From Bacillota bacterium (GTDB lineage Bacteria; Bacillota; Desulfotomaculia; Desulfotomaculales; Pelotomaculaceae), in assembly GCA_029555205.1 (NCBI GenBank), contig JAKPTB010000119.1:1-37288 (forward strand): a DNA stretch of 37,288 nucleotides, in the 5' to 3' direction. Both the position numbers and the translations under genes were made by a program. This document shows, piece after piece, positions 17,229 to 25,744 of this stretch (position 1 is its first letter; each line of letters opens with the position of its first letter). Under the pieces are notes generated by a model that saw only the letters and a list, made by a program, of their open reading frames with translations, made no database searches and was not told the origin of the DNA.

Positions 17229-18167
17229 ATGATTAAAAGAAAAAAAATTACTGTTGTCGGTGCTGGTAACGTTGGAGCAACAGCTGCACACTGGGCAGCA
17301 TCAAGGGAACTGGGCGATGTTGTTCTGGTTGACGTTATTGAAGGGGTTCCTCAGGGTAAAGCTCTCGACTTGATGCAAGCGGCTCCTGTAATGAAATATG
17401 ACAGCAATATAATTGGAACTAATAACTACGAAGATACCGCTGATTCGGACGTTGCCATTATTACCGCCGGTGTTGCCCGTAAACCTGGAATGAGCCGGGA
17501 TGACCTCCTGAATATCAACTACAAAATCGTAGGTTCAGTGGCAGAAAACATTGCCCGGTATTCGCCAAACTGCACAATCATCGTCGTATCCAACCCGCTT
17601 GACGTCATGACCTATACCGCCTATAAAGCCAGCGGTTTCCCGGCCAACCGCGTCTTCGGTCAGGCCGGTGTGCTTGACTCCGCCCGTTTCCGGACCTTTG
17701 TTGCCATGGAACTGGGTGTATCATTTGAGGATGTCAATGCTTTAGTCCTTGGCGGCCATGGTGATACGATGGTGTCGGTACTCAGCCATGCCAATGTCGG
17801 ATGTATACCTGTAACCAAGTTAATACCTCCCGAGCGCCTGGCTGAAATCGTTAAGAGAACCGCCAACGGTGGAGCTGAAATCGTAAACTTCCTGAAGACC
17901 GGCAGCGCTTTCTACGCCCCTTCAGCCTCCGCAGTAACCATGGCTGAAGCAGTACTGAAAGACAAGAAGCGGATCCTGCCCGTGGCGGCATATCTGAACG
18001 GCGAATACGGCGCCAAGGACATTTACACCGGTGTACCTTGTATTATTGGTGGCAACGGGGTAGAAAAGATTATTGAAATAGATCTGACACCGGATGAAAA
18101 AGCCGCTCTGGATAAATCCATCCAGGCCGTTCGTAACCTTATGAAGGTAGTCGGACTGGGTTCTTAA
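17229..18167 (+). CDS. mmcK: Malate dehydrogenase (LDH-like type)
   Basis: A 312-residue NAD-dependent dehydrogenase: Rossmann motif [14 protein letters not shown], substrate loop [11 protein letters not shown] with the Arg that marks malate rather than lactate specificity, and catalytic His in LGGHGDTMV. It oxidises malate to oxaloacetate, the carboxyl donor for MmcL. Length and motifs fit the tetrameric LDH-like malate dehydrogenase group. AGGGGA precedes the ATG; mmcL follows after 37 bp. Confidence 0.97.
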   Translation: MIKRKKITVVGAGNVGATAAHWAASRELGDVVLVDVIEGVPQGKALDLMQAAPVMKYDSNIIGTNNYEDTADSDVAIITAGVARKPGMSRDDLLNINYKIVGSVAENIARYSPNCTIIVVSNPLDVMTYTAYKASGFPANRVFGQAGVLDSARFRTFVAMELGVSFEDVNALVLGGHGDTMVSVLSHANVGCIPVTKLIPPERLAEIVKRTANGGAEIVNFLKTGSAFYAPSASAVTMAEAVLKDKKRILPVAAYLNGEYGAKDIYTGVPCIIGGNGVEKIIEIDLTPDEKAALDKSIQAVRNLMKVVGLGS

Positions 18168-18204
18168 ACGAGTCCGGTTAGCGAGAAAAGGGGAGGATTA
18201 TAAG

Positions 18205-19605
18205 ATGGCAAAAGGACCAAAAGCTGTATTGATAACCGACACTACTTTCCGGGATGCACACCAGTCCCTTTTGGCAACCCGGATGAAAACCGAGCACATG
18301 ATCCCGATTGCAGAGAAACACGATGAAATCGGGTTCCATTCAATGGAAATGTGGGGCGGTGCAACTTTTGACACCTGCATGCGTTTCTGCGGTGACGACC
18401 CCTGGGAGCGCCTGAGGGTGATCAGGCGTCACCTTAAAAAAACCAAGACCCAGATGCTGCTGAGAGGGCAGAACATTGTGGGTTACAGGAATTACGCCGA
18501 TGATGTGCTGATTGAGTTCATTAAAAAAGCTGTTTATAACGGCATGGATATTTTCCGCTGCTTTGACGCTCTAAACGATTACCGCAACCTGGAAGTAGCA
18601 ATCAGGACTGTCATCGACGAAGGAGCCCACGCCCAGGGTACAATCTGCTACGCCATCAGCCCCGTCCACACGGTTGAACACTACGTCGAAAAGGCAAAAG
18701 AGCTGGCAGGTATGGGCGTCCACAGCATTTGCATCAAGGATATGGCGGGTATCATCGCTCCCTACATCACCTATGATATTGTCAAAGGCATGAGGGACGC
18801 CGGGATCACGCTTCCAATTCAGCTCCACTGCCACTATACCAGCGGTATGGGCGCTATGGCTTATGTGAAGGGGATTGAAGCGGGAGCCAATATCATTGAC
18901 TGCGCCATATCTCCAATGTCCGTACAGACTTCACAGCCTTCCATCGAAGTTATGTGCTCCACATTCGCGGGAACAGAATATGATACAGGTCTAGACCTTA
19001 AAAAGATGGTTGAAATTGCCGATTACTGGAAGAACATTCGCCCGCTTTACGCAGACTTCGACCTGGCCCAGAAATACCCGGATGCCGGTATCCTGGTTTC
19101 CCAGGTTCCCGGCGGTATGATGTCCAACTTCCTCTCGCAGTTGCAGCAGGCCAACGCTCTGCACCGCCTGCCCGAGGTGCTTGAAGAAATGCCGAGAGTG
19201 CAGGAAGATTTCGGCTGGCCCCCGCTGGTTACACCATCCAGCCAGATCGTTGGTTCCCAGGCTGTTTTAAACGTCCTGATGGGCCGCTATAAAATGTGCA
19301 CCAACGAAGTAAAGCAGTATATGCGCGGTTATTACGGCCGGCCTCCTGCTCCCATCAATGAAGAGGCCCGCAAGATGATTATCGGCGACGAACAGCCTAT
19401 TACCTGCCGTCCGGCTGACAAGCTGGAACCGGAACTGCCAAAGGCCAAGGAACTGATTGCCCATGTTATGGAAAAGGAAGAAGACATTATATCCGCCGCA
19501 ATTTATCCGCAGGTAGCGCCCAAGTTCCTTGAAGAGAGAATGGCCAAAAAGCTCAAAGTGGATATTGAGCTTGCCAAACAGAGCTGTCAATTTTATCCTG
19601 TCTAG
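18205..19605 (+). CDS. mmcL: Oxaloacetate transcarboxylase 5S-type subunit (carboxyltransferase)
   Basis: A 466-residue HMGL-like TIM barrel plus PYC/OadA C-terminal domain. TDTTFRDAHQSLLATRM supplies the metal-binding Asp, CIKDMAG the carbamylated Lys, and QLHCHYTSGMG the metal-binding His pair. It has no C-terminal biotin domain, unlike full-length oxaloacetate decarboxylase alpha, so it must use the separate carrier MmcJ. It transfers the carboxyl of oxaloacetate to biotin, releasing pyruvate for MmcM. GGGGAGG precedes the ATG. In other cluster members this gene is often labelled pyruvate carboxylase subunit B. Confidence 0.95.
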   Translation: MAKGPKAVLITDTTFRDAHQSLLATRMKTEHMIPIAEKHDEIGFHSMEMWGGATFDTCMRFCGDDPWERLRVIRRHLKKTKTQMLLRGQNIVGYRNYADDVLIEFIKKAVYNGMDIFRCFDALNDYRNLEVAIRTVIDEGAHAQGTICYAISPVHTVEHYVEKAKELAGMGVHSICIKDMAGIIAPYITYDIVKGMRDAGITLPIQLHCHYTSGMGAMAYVKGIEAGANIIDCAISPMSVQTSQPSIEVMCSTFAGTEYDTGLDLKKMVEIADYWKNIRPLYADFDLAQKYPDAGILVSQVPGGMMSNFLSQLQQANALHRLPEVLEEMPRVQEDFGWPPLVTPSSQIVGSQAVLNVLMGRYKMCTNEVKQYMRGYYGRPPAPINEEARKMIIGDEQPITCRPADKLEPELPKAKELIAHVMEKEEDIISAAIYPQVAPKFLEERMAKKLKVDIELAKQSCQFYPV

Positions 19606-19622
19606 GATGAATATTTACACTT

Positions 19623-19657
19623 CCCCGGGACGTACGCCAAGTCCGGCCCGGGGACTT
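19623..19657 (+). other. GC-rich intercistronic hairpin (mmcL-mmcM)
   Basis: CCCCGGG (19623-19629) pairs with CCCGGGG (19647-19653), with GAC/GTC inside. An alternative smaller hairpin AAGTCC/GGACTT (19639-19644/19652-19657) competes with it. No T run follows. It lies in a 131-bp spacer before mmcM and may set separate expression of mmcM. Confidence 0.5.
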
Positions 19658-19736
19658 AAAACCTTTAGTCATCCTCCAAAAAATAAAAACCTGCTTATAG
19701 GAAGTACTAACTTTAAAAAGGAGGCTTGTTAATTTA

Positions 19737-22700
19737 ATGTCCAAAGAAATGAAAACCATGGACGGTACTAAAGCAGCAGCTTATACGTCCTATGCCTTTA
19801 CGGACTGCGCCTGTATATTCCCCATTACTCCGTCCTCCCCCATGGCTGAATATGTAGATGAATGGGCTGCCCAGGGTAAAAAGAATATTTTCGGCCAACC
19901 AGTAAAAGTTGTGGAAATGCAATCTGAAGCAGGCGCTGCAGCCGCCCTGCACGGGTCCCTTGCAGCAGGTGCACTGAGCACCACATACACGGCATCTCAA
20001 GGCCTAATGCTGATGATTCCGAACATGTATAAAATCGCCGGAGAGCTGATGCCTGGCGTTATCCATGTAACTGCCCGGGCCCTTTCCACACACGCCTTAA
20101 GTATTTTCGGAGACCACTCCGACGTAATGACCTGCCGGATGACCGGCTTCGCCATGCTGGCTTCCAGCAGTGTCCAGGAAGTTATGGATCTCGGCGGTTT
20201 GGCCCACCTGGCGGCCATTAAGTCCAGGGTTCCCTTCCTGCATTTTTATGACGGGTTCAGGACCTCTCACGAACAACAAAAAATTGAAGTCATCGATTAT
20301 GAAGACTTTGCCCGGCTGGTAGACTGGGATGCAGTAAAAGCATTCAGGCAGAGGGGTTTGAACCCGGAACACCCGGTGGTCAGGGGAACAGCCCAGAACC
20401 CGGACATTTACTTCCAGGCCAGAGAAGCCTGCAACCCCTTCTATGATGCAGTTCCTGATATCGTAAATGATTACATGAAGGAAATCAGCAATTTAACCGG
20501 CAGGACGTATAAGCCCTTCGTTTATTATGGCGCGGAAGATGCAGAGGATATCATCATAACCATGGGCTCTTCCTGTGATACGGTCGAAGCGACAGTGGAT
20601 TACCTGATGGCTAAGGGAGAAAAAGTCGGCCTGATCAAAGTGCATCTTTACAGGCCTTTCTCCAGCAAGTACTTCTTTGATGTTTTCCCCAACAGCGTAA
20701 AGAGGATTGCCGTACTCGACCGGACCAAAGAACCGGGCGCTCTCGGTGAACCCTTGCTGGAAGACGTTAAATCAATGTTCTATGATTACGAAACCAAACC
20801 ATTAATCATCGGTGGACGTTACGGACTTGGCTCCAAGGAACTTGTACCCGCCGACATCATAGCTGTCTTCAAAAATCTGAAGGCTGACCAACCTAAAGAA
20901 CGCTTTGTTCTTGGAATTGTTGACGATGTCACAAATCTTTCCCTCCCGCAGGAAGAAACAATCGACGCCACGCCGGAAGGGACTATTCAGTGCAAGTTTT
21001 ACGGCCTCGGTTCCGACGGTACAGTGGGCGCCAACAAGCAGGCAGTGGAAATTATCGGTGACACCCCTGGTATGTATGCCCAGGCTTACTTCTCCTATGA
21101 CTCCAAAAAGTCCGGAGGCTTTACCGTTTCTCACCTGCGCTTTGGTAAAAAGCCCATTAAATCGCCTTACTTGATTACCTCCGCAGATTTTGTTTCTTGC
21201 AGCAACCAGTCTTATGTCTATACACTGGACATGTTGTCGGGACTGAAAGTAGGCGGCACCTTCCTTTTGAACTGTGTTTGGAAACCTGAAGAACTGGAAG
21301 AGAAACTCCCGGCCTCCATGAAGAGATGCATTGCCAGGAAGAAGATCAATTTCTATACCATCAATGCTGTAGATATAGCCAGAGAATTAGGCCTTGGCAA
21401 CCGCTACAACATGATCATGCAGTCGGCCTTCTTCAAACTGGCCAACGTAATTCCCCTGGAAGATGCTGTTGATGAACTGAAACGTACCATTAAGAAAACC
21501 TACGGCAGAAAAGGCGATGCCATTGTCAACATGAACTATGCTTCAGTTGATAAAGGAATAGAAGCCGTTGTGAAGATTGATGTGCCGGCTGCCTGGGCTG
21601 ATGCAGTAGATGAAGCGGAAGCGCCTAAAGACGTACCGGAATTTATTGCAAATGTTCTTCAACCCATGAACAGGCTGGAAGGCGACAAACTGCCCGTAAG
21701 CACCTTTACGGGTGTGGAAGATGGTACCTTCCCCGTCGGTACTTCCAGGTATGAAAAGCGCGGTGTAGCCGACTTTGTACCGGAATGGATTAAGGAAAAC
21801 TGCATCCAGTGCAACCAGTGCTCATACGTTTGTTCCCACGCTGCCATACGTCCGGTTCTGTTAAATGAAGAGGAACAGAAAAACGCCCCGGCTACCTTTG
21901 AAACCATAAAGGCTGTGGGCAAACAGCTGGCAGGTTTGACCTACCGCATGCAGGTGAGCGTATTGGACTGCATGGGCTGCGGCGTTTGCGCCAATGTCTG
22001 CCCAGCCAAGGAAAAAGCCCTTGTCATGAAGCCATTCGGCACACAATTAGCTGAAGCGGAGAACTGGGATTATGCTATGAGTGTAAGCATCAAGGATAAT
22101 CTCTGGAACAAGTTCACTGTTAAAGGCAGCCAGTTTGCCCAGCCGATGCTGGAGTTCTCCGGCGCGTGCGGCGGATGTGTCGAAACCACCTACGCCAAGC
22201 TGGTTACCCAGTTATTTGGTGACAGAATGATTATAACCAACGCCACCGGTTGCTCCTCAATCTGGGGCGGCAGCGCACCTTCAATGCCGTACTGCACCAA
22301 CGCGGAAGGAAAAGGTCCGGCCTGGTCCAGTGGATTATTCGAGGATAATGCTGAATACGGCTTTGGTGTGTTCGTAGGCATCAAACAAATGCGGGATAAA
22401 TTAGCCGACCTGATGAAGGAAGCCATGGCCCTCGATATCGCCCCGGCTTTGAAAGAAGCCTTCCAGGAATGGCTGGACGGCAAAGACGATGCTGAAGCCT
22501 CCAAAGCAGCTGCTGATAAAATCATACCTTTGATTGAAGGTTCAGATAATCCAATCTTGAAAGAAATCTATGAGAAGAGGGACCAGTTGGTTAAGAAATC
22601 CATCTGGATCCTGGGTGGAGACGGCTGGGCTTACGACATTGGTTACGGTGGTCTGGACCACGTACTTGCTCAAAATGAAGATGTAAACGTACTGGTATTT

Positions 22701-23246
22701 GATACCGAGGTATACTCCAACACCGGCGGCCAGGCTTCCAAGTCCACGCCAACAGCGTCCATCGCCAAGTTTGCCGCAGCCGGTAAGCGGACCAAAAAGA
22801 AAGACCTCGGCGCTATGGCTATGACCTATGGCTATGTTTATGTAGCCCAAGTCGGGATGGGCGCAGACATGGCTCAAACCCTCAAAGCCATTGCCGAAGC
22901 TGAGGCATATAAAGGGCCTTCCCTGATTATTGCCTACTCCCCCTGCATTAACCACGGCTTGAAAGGCGGTATGCAAAACAGCCAGGCTGAGATTAAGAAG
23001 GCAGTTCAAGCCGGATACTGGCATCTGTACAGGTATAACCCGGATCTCAAGAAAGAAGGCAAGAATCCATTTATCCTCGATTCTAAAGAGCCTGATTTCG
23101 GTTCCTTTAAAGACTATCTGATGGGTGAAGTTCGTTACGCTTCACTATCACAACTGTTCCCGGCCGAAGCAAACGACTTGTTTGCCAAGACCGAACAAGA
23201 CGCCAGGGATAGATATGAATTCTACAAGAACCTGGCAAAGGTCTAA
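19737..23246 (+). CDS. mmcM: Pyruvate:ferredoxin (flavodoxin) oxidoreductase, single chain
   Basis: A 1169-residue homodimeric-type PFOR oxidising pyruvate with CoA to acetyl-CoA, CO2 and reduced ferredoxin. The N-terminal pyrimidine-binding domain is followed by domain II, the EKR region, and a two-cluster ferredoxin domain (C689-x2-C-x2-C-x3-C and C745-x2-C-x2-C-x3-C). The C-terminal TPP domain holds the proximal-cluster cysteines (C811, C814, C839 and one further on) and GDGWAYDIGYGG near 960. AAAGGAGG lies 12 bases before the ATG. It is the last gene of the cluster and takes up the pyruvate made by MmcL. Reduced ferredoxin would feed H2 or formate production for the syntrophic partner. 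Confidence 0.98.
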   Translation: MSKEMKTMDGTKAAAYTSYAFTDCACIFPITPSSPMAEYVDEWAAQGKKNIFGQPVKVVEMQSEAGAAAALHGSLAAGALSTTYTASQGLMLMIPNMYKIAGELMPGVIHVTARALSTHALSIFGDHSDVMTCRMTGFAMLASSSVQEVMDLGGLAHLAAIKSRVPFLHFYDGFRTSHEQQKIEVIDYEDFARLVDWDAVKAFRQRGLNPEHPVVRGTAQNPDIYFQAREACNPFYDAVPDIVNDYMKEISNLTGRTYKPFVYYGAEDAEDIIITMGSSCDTVEATVDYLMAKGEKVGLIKVHLYRPFSSKYFFDVFPNSVKRIAVLDRTKEPGALGEPLLEDVKSMFYDYETKPLIIGGRYGLGSKELVPADIIAVFKNLKADQPKERFVLGIVDDVTNLSLPQEETIDATPEGTIQCKFYGLGSDGTVGANKQAVEIIGDTPGMYAQAYFSYDSKKSGGFTVSHLRFGKKPIKSPYLITSADFVSCSNQSYVYTLDMLSGLKVGGTFLLNCVWKPEELEEKLPASMKRCIARKKINFYTINAVDIARELGLGNRYNMIMQSAFFKLANVIPLEDAVDELKRTIKKTYGRKGDAIVNMNYASVDKGIEAVVKIDVPAAWADAVDEAEAPKDVPEFIANVLQPMNRLEGDKLPVSTFTGVEDGTFPVGTSRYEKRGVADFVPEWIKENCIQCNQCSYVCSHAAIRPVLLNEEEQKNAPATFETIKAVGKQLAGLTYRMQVSVLDCMGCGVCANVCPAKEKALVMKPFGTQLAEAENWDYAMSVSIKDNLWNKFTVKGSQFAQPMLEFSGACGGCVETTYAKLVTQLFGDRMIITNATGCSSIWGGSAPSMPYCTNAEGKGPAWSSGLFEDNAEYGFGVFVGIKQMRDKLADLMKEAMALDIAPALKEAFQEWLDGKDDAEASKAAADKIIPLIEGSDNPILKEIYEKRDQLVKKSIWILGGDGWAYDIGYGGLDHVLAQNEDVNVLVFDTEVYSNTGGQASKSTPTASIAKFAAAGKRTKKKDLGAMAMTYGYVYVAQVGMGADMAQTLKAIAEAEAYKGPSLIIAYSPCINHGLKGGMQNSQAEIKKAVQAGYWHLYRYNPDLKKEGKNPFILDSKEPDFGSFKDYLMGEVRYASLSQLFPAEANDLFAKTEQDARDRYEFYKNLAKV

Positions 23247-23287
23247 AGAAAGGTCAAAGGATCAGCAAACTTGCTTTAAAACGAACA

Positions 23288-23340
23288 GGAACCGGTGGAC
23301 GAAAGTCCAGCGGTTCCTTTCAATTTTTTTATTTTTTGTT
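23288..23340 (+). terminator. Intrinsic terminator of the mmc operon
   Basis: GGAACCGGTGGAC (23288-23300) and GTCCAGCGGTTCC (23305-23317) form a 13-position stem with one G-G mismatch around a GAAA tetraloop. A long T-rich run follows. It lies 42 bp after the mmcM stop and is the strongest terminator in the window. Confidence 0.93.
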
Positions 23341-23484
23341 TACCTGCCTAAAACTGCACAGCAGACTGGCAATCCTGTTTAATTTTTTCCCATTGAGAAA
23401 TACTAGATAAACGTAATTATATTACCAGTATCAGTATTAGTCAGGAACAAGCTGCCCAGGCAATAGGGAGGGAATACTCTTAAA

Positions 23485-24168
23485 ATGGGTCTCACATCAT
23501 GGAACGCGCTAAAGATTATTCTCGCCGCAGGGACACCAATTCAGAGTATAATTTCAGGTAGTGGAGATACCCATGTTTTTTGCAATCAACAGGCCTTGAA
23601 AATATTAAGAAATGACGGCAATACAACCAATCTAAAATATCTAAATAGTTATCTGGAAGTTATAAATAGGGGAGTCCTTTGGGCTGATCGTGGCTGGAAA
23701 TACCTGTCACATTATTACAATCCCGTAACTGATTCCGGTTTAGGACCTTTGCCCGACGCAAGAATAGAGTTCAATTATTACTTTGATAAATCTTTGTCCC
23801 TATGGCATAGAGGTGATAAAAAGAAAGCCTTGTTTTTCCTTGGAGCTTCAGTTCACCTGGTTCAAGATTTATGTGTACCTCATCACTCCAATGGTATAGC
23901 TTTCTGTGGACATCAAGAGTATGAGAAATGGGTTAATAATAATTATAAGCTTTTTTCTGTATATTCAAATGGAATTTACAACAGCTTTACATCCCCGGCT
24001 GAGTGGCTGACGTTCAATGCCAGAATATCCAGAAAATACTTGCCATACGTATTATCAACCGGTTCAGACACTTCCTACAAAATGGCCACAGGAGCTTTAC
24101 TGCCGCTGGCTCAGCGTTCTACAGCAGGTTTTTTCAAGTTTTATTTTAATTATATTAATAATAACTAA
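23485..24168 (+). CDS. Zinc-dependent phospholipase C-like protein
   Basis: A 227-residue protein of the zinc phospholipase C / alpha-toxin N-domain fold. Likely metal ligands are His30 (GDTHVFCNQQAL), Asp68 and His76 (WADRGWKYLSHYYNP), His124-x3-Asp128-x5-His134 (VHLVQDLCVPHH) and His143-x3-Glu147 (HQEYE), with spacing close to Bacillus cereus PC-PLC. It lacks a clear signal peptide and the N-terminal Trp that ligates zinc in secreted enzymes, and has no C2-like C-terminal domain. GGGAGGGA precedes the ATG. The DNA is AT-richer than the mmc genes. Substrate and location are uncertain. Confidence 0.8.
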   Translation: MGLTSWNALKIILAAGTPIQSIISGSGDTHVFCNQQALKILRNDGNTTNLKYLNSYLEVINRGVLWADRGWKYLSHYYNPVTDSGLGPLPDARIEFNYYFDKSLSLWHRGDKKKALFFLGASVHLVQDLCVPHHSNGIAFCGHQEYEKWVNNNYKLFSVYSNGIYNSFTSPAEWLTFNARISRKYLPYVLSTGSDTSYKMATGALLPLAQRSTAGFFKFYFNYINNN

Positions 24169-24202
24169 GGTTCTTATTGGAAACTATTAAACCTTGAACC
24201 TT
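24167..24202 (+). repeat. Short inverted repeat after the phospholipase-like gene
   Basis: AAGGTTC (24167-24173) and GAACCTT (24196-24202) can pair around a 22-nt loop overlapping the gene's TAA stop. Only a diffuse T-rich stretch follows, so this would be a weak terminator. Confidence 0.35.
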
Positions 24203-24327
24203 TAAAACCTTCATTTTTCCTTTCACTATGGAATAAAAACCTTTTAAGGTTAAAATGATGATCTTTTATACTTTATCAGGTTAAAATGTAATAAGTACTA
24301 CCTGGACGTAGAATAGGAATGATAAAA

Positions 24328-24606
24328 ATGAACAAAAAAAAACAATTACATTCAAGCAAAGATCCCATAATATGTATCCTCGAAGAAAACAAAATCTGTG
24401 ACAACTGTTGCGACTGTTTTGTCTGCGATCTTGACCCCAACAAAACTTGTGATAACTGTGCCAAGTGCCTGGATACGCCTGATTATAAGGCAATAATCAT
24501 TGATGATATCCTAACCCTTGAAGAATCCATAGATAAAAGAAATAAAAAAAATAGCGACAGGAAAAACTATGGCAAAAACAATAATGGCAAAAACAATAAT
24601 GATTAG
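24328..24606 (+). CDS. Small cysteine-rich protein of unknown function
   Basis: A 92-residue hydrophilic protein with nine cysteines in the first half. Two copies of a CDNCxxC unit (C24-C30 and C41-C47) suggest metal or Fe-S binding. The C-terminus is a low-complexity Lys/Asn tail partly made of two 15-bp tandem repeats. ATG24328 has AGGA nine bases upstream; an in-frame ATG at 24319 directly abuts that site and is less likely. Similar small CDNC proteins of unknown role occur in Desulfotomaculum-type genomes, from memory. Its 3' end overlaps another small frame at 24569. Confidence 0.7.
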   Translation: MNKKKQLHSSKDPIICILEENKICDNCCDCFVCDLDPNKTCDNCAKCLDTPDYKAIIIDDILTLEESIDKRNKKNSDRKNYGKNNNGKNNND

Positions 24607-24730
24607 AACTAATCACAAAATCATCGTCAAACCTTTGCTGATTAGACATCCATATAAAAACTATCTTCCTAAGCCTCGCAAGAACATCGTTTACAAGCCT
24701 CCTCACCACGCCCTATTTATGTTCCGATAA
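24569..24730 (+). CDS. Possible 53-aa basic, Pro/Tyr/His-rich small protein
   Basis: A 54-codon frame overlaps the last 38 bases of the cysteine-rich gene in a different frame. AGGA sits about seven bases before ATG24569, consistent with translational coupling. The product begins with MAKTI twice (from the 15-bp tandem repeat) and continues with Lys, Pro, Tyr and His residues, ending KPPHHALFMFR. The composition is reminiscent of small spore-coat proteins, but there is no recognisable family. It may be chance; the ribosome site and stop-free length are the only support. Confidence 0.35.
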   Translation: MAKTIMAKTIMIRTNHKIIVKPLLIRHPYKNYLPKPRKNIVYKPPHHALFMFR

Positions 24731-25040
24731 TAGATATTATGTAAACTAGCCCCTTGATTAGTCTTGCGATTACTGCTTCCGCGCCAATCCGCACCAAAAT
24801 GAAAATGACGCCTTTGTTTGCCGGCCGGTTTATAAGCATTTTTCCCTTGTAAGCTGCAGGACCATCAACTGGCTTTTTGCCAGTTTTGGGCGTTGCGTGT
24901 CATTTGGAGTACTGCTTCACCAGGTTGGTTCGCTGAGAGTTTCATTGTATAATCCATGTACCATGATTTGTTAGTGTGGATATGTTTATTTCCGGGCATT
25001 CTACCAATAAGCAATCTTTTATATAACGGGGGTTTGTTCT
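24731..25040. other. 310-bp intergenic stretch
   Basis: It holds a perfect 7-bp hairpin with T5 loop (AACTGGC 24867-24873, GCCAGTT 24879-24885) followed by TTT, which may be a weak terminator, and then the promoter listed for the DUF3231 gene. A 40-codon hydrophobic minus-strand frame (24717-24839) is possible but unsupported. No RNA family was recognised. Confidence 0.5.
24925..24953 (+). promoter_or_regulatory. Putative promoter of the DUF3231 gene
   Basis: TTGGTT (24925-24930) and a perfect TATAAT (24948-24953) are 17 bp apart, about 88 bp upstream of the start codon at 25041. Confidence 0.55.
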
Positions 25041-25542
25041 ATGGGTTTCGTAGATTTGCTTAAAAATCAGGACAAGAGAAAAACCGGCCTTCATGTGGGA
25101 GAAGCATACATTTTATGGACACAACTGGTAGCACGATATGATATATTAGAGCTAACCCAGTTTATACTGGGTCATGCCAATGATACAGATTTAAAGGTCC
25201 TTGTGCAAAGAGGTTTAAACAATATAATCATGTCCCAAATTAAGAAGCTGGAAGAAACCATGGAACATTACCAGATTCCTCTACCTACACGCCCTCCCAA
25301 GAGCTATCCCACTCCAAACAATATGGAGAACGCCAGGGACGAAGGATTATTCCGCAATTATTTTTTCTGGCAGCCAGACCGCACTATTGGTACACGTAAA
25401 AGCTATTAACGTAAGTATAAATGATTCACTGAGAGCGATGTTTATCAACTTCCTCAACCAGGAACTTCACATGTATGATGATTTAGTGAAGTATGGCAAG
25501 ATAAAGGGTTGGATACGTTCCGGACCTCAATATAAACATTAA
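25041..25542 (+). pseudogene. Frameshifted DUF3231-family protein
   Basis: The first frame (25041-25409) encodes 122 residues, LHVGEAYILWTQLVARYDILELTQ and so on, then diverges into an unrelated tail (PDRTIGTRKSY). From about 25381 the next frame continues the family's C-terminal part, ALLVHVKAINVSINDSLRAMF then LVKYGKIKGW, to TAA at 25540-25542. A single extra base near 25375-25381 explains this. Rejoined, it would have about 167 residues, the size of a single-domain DUF3231 protein. These are found in spore-formers and their role is unknown. It is either a recent pseudogene or a sequencing error. Confidence 0.75.
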
Positions 25543-25744
25543 AGATAAACATTAAAGGTAACTGCTTATCCCAATATCTTCACACCTTAAATCCCAAGCC
25601 CCTTGTAACAACCATAACAGACTTCCGGAACAGACATCCGCCAGCGGGTATTGACTCAAAGCGTCGAACATATCCTCGATCTTCCCGGATCTTCTCAAAA
25701 CCGCCGTCGCCGGTAAAGCCGGACCGCTTGTTTCGGAGTCATGT

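Noticed and set aside
22542..23024. 160-codon minus-strand frame
   Set aside because: Antisense to the TPP domain of mmcM.
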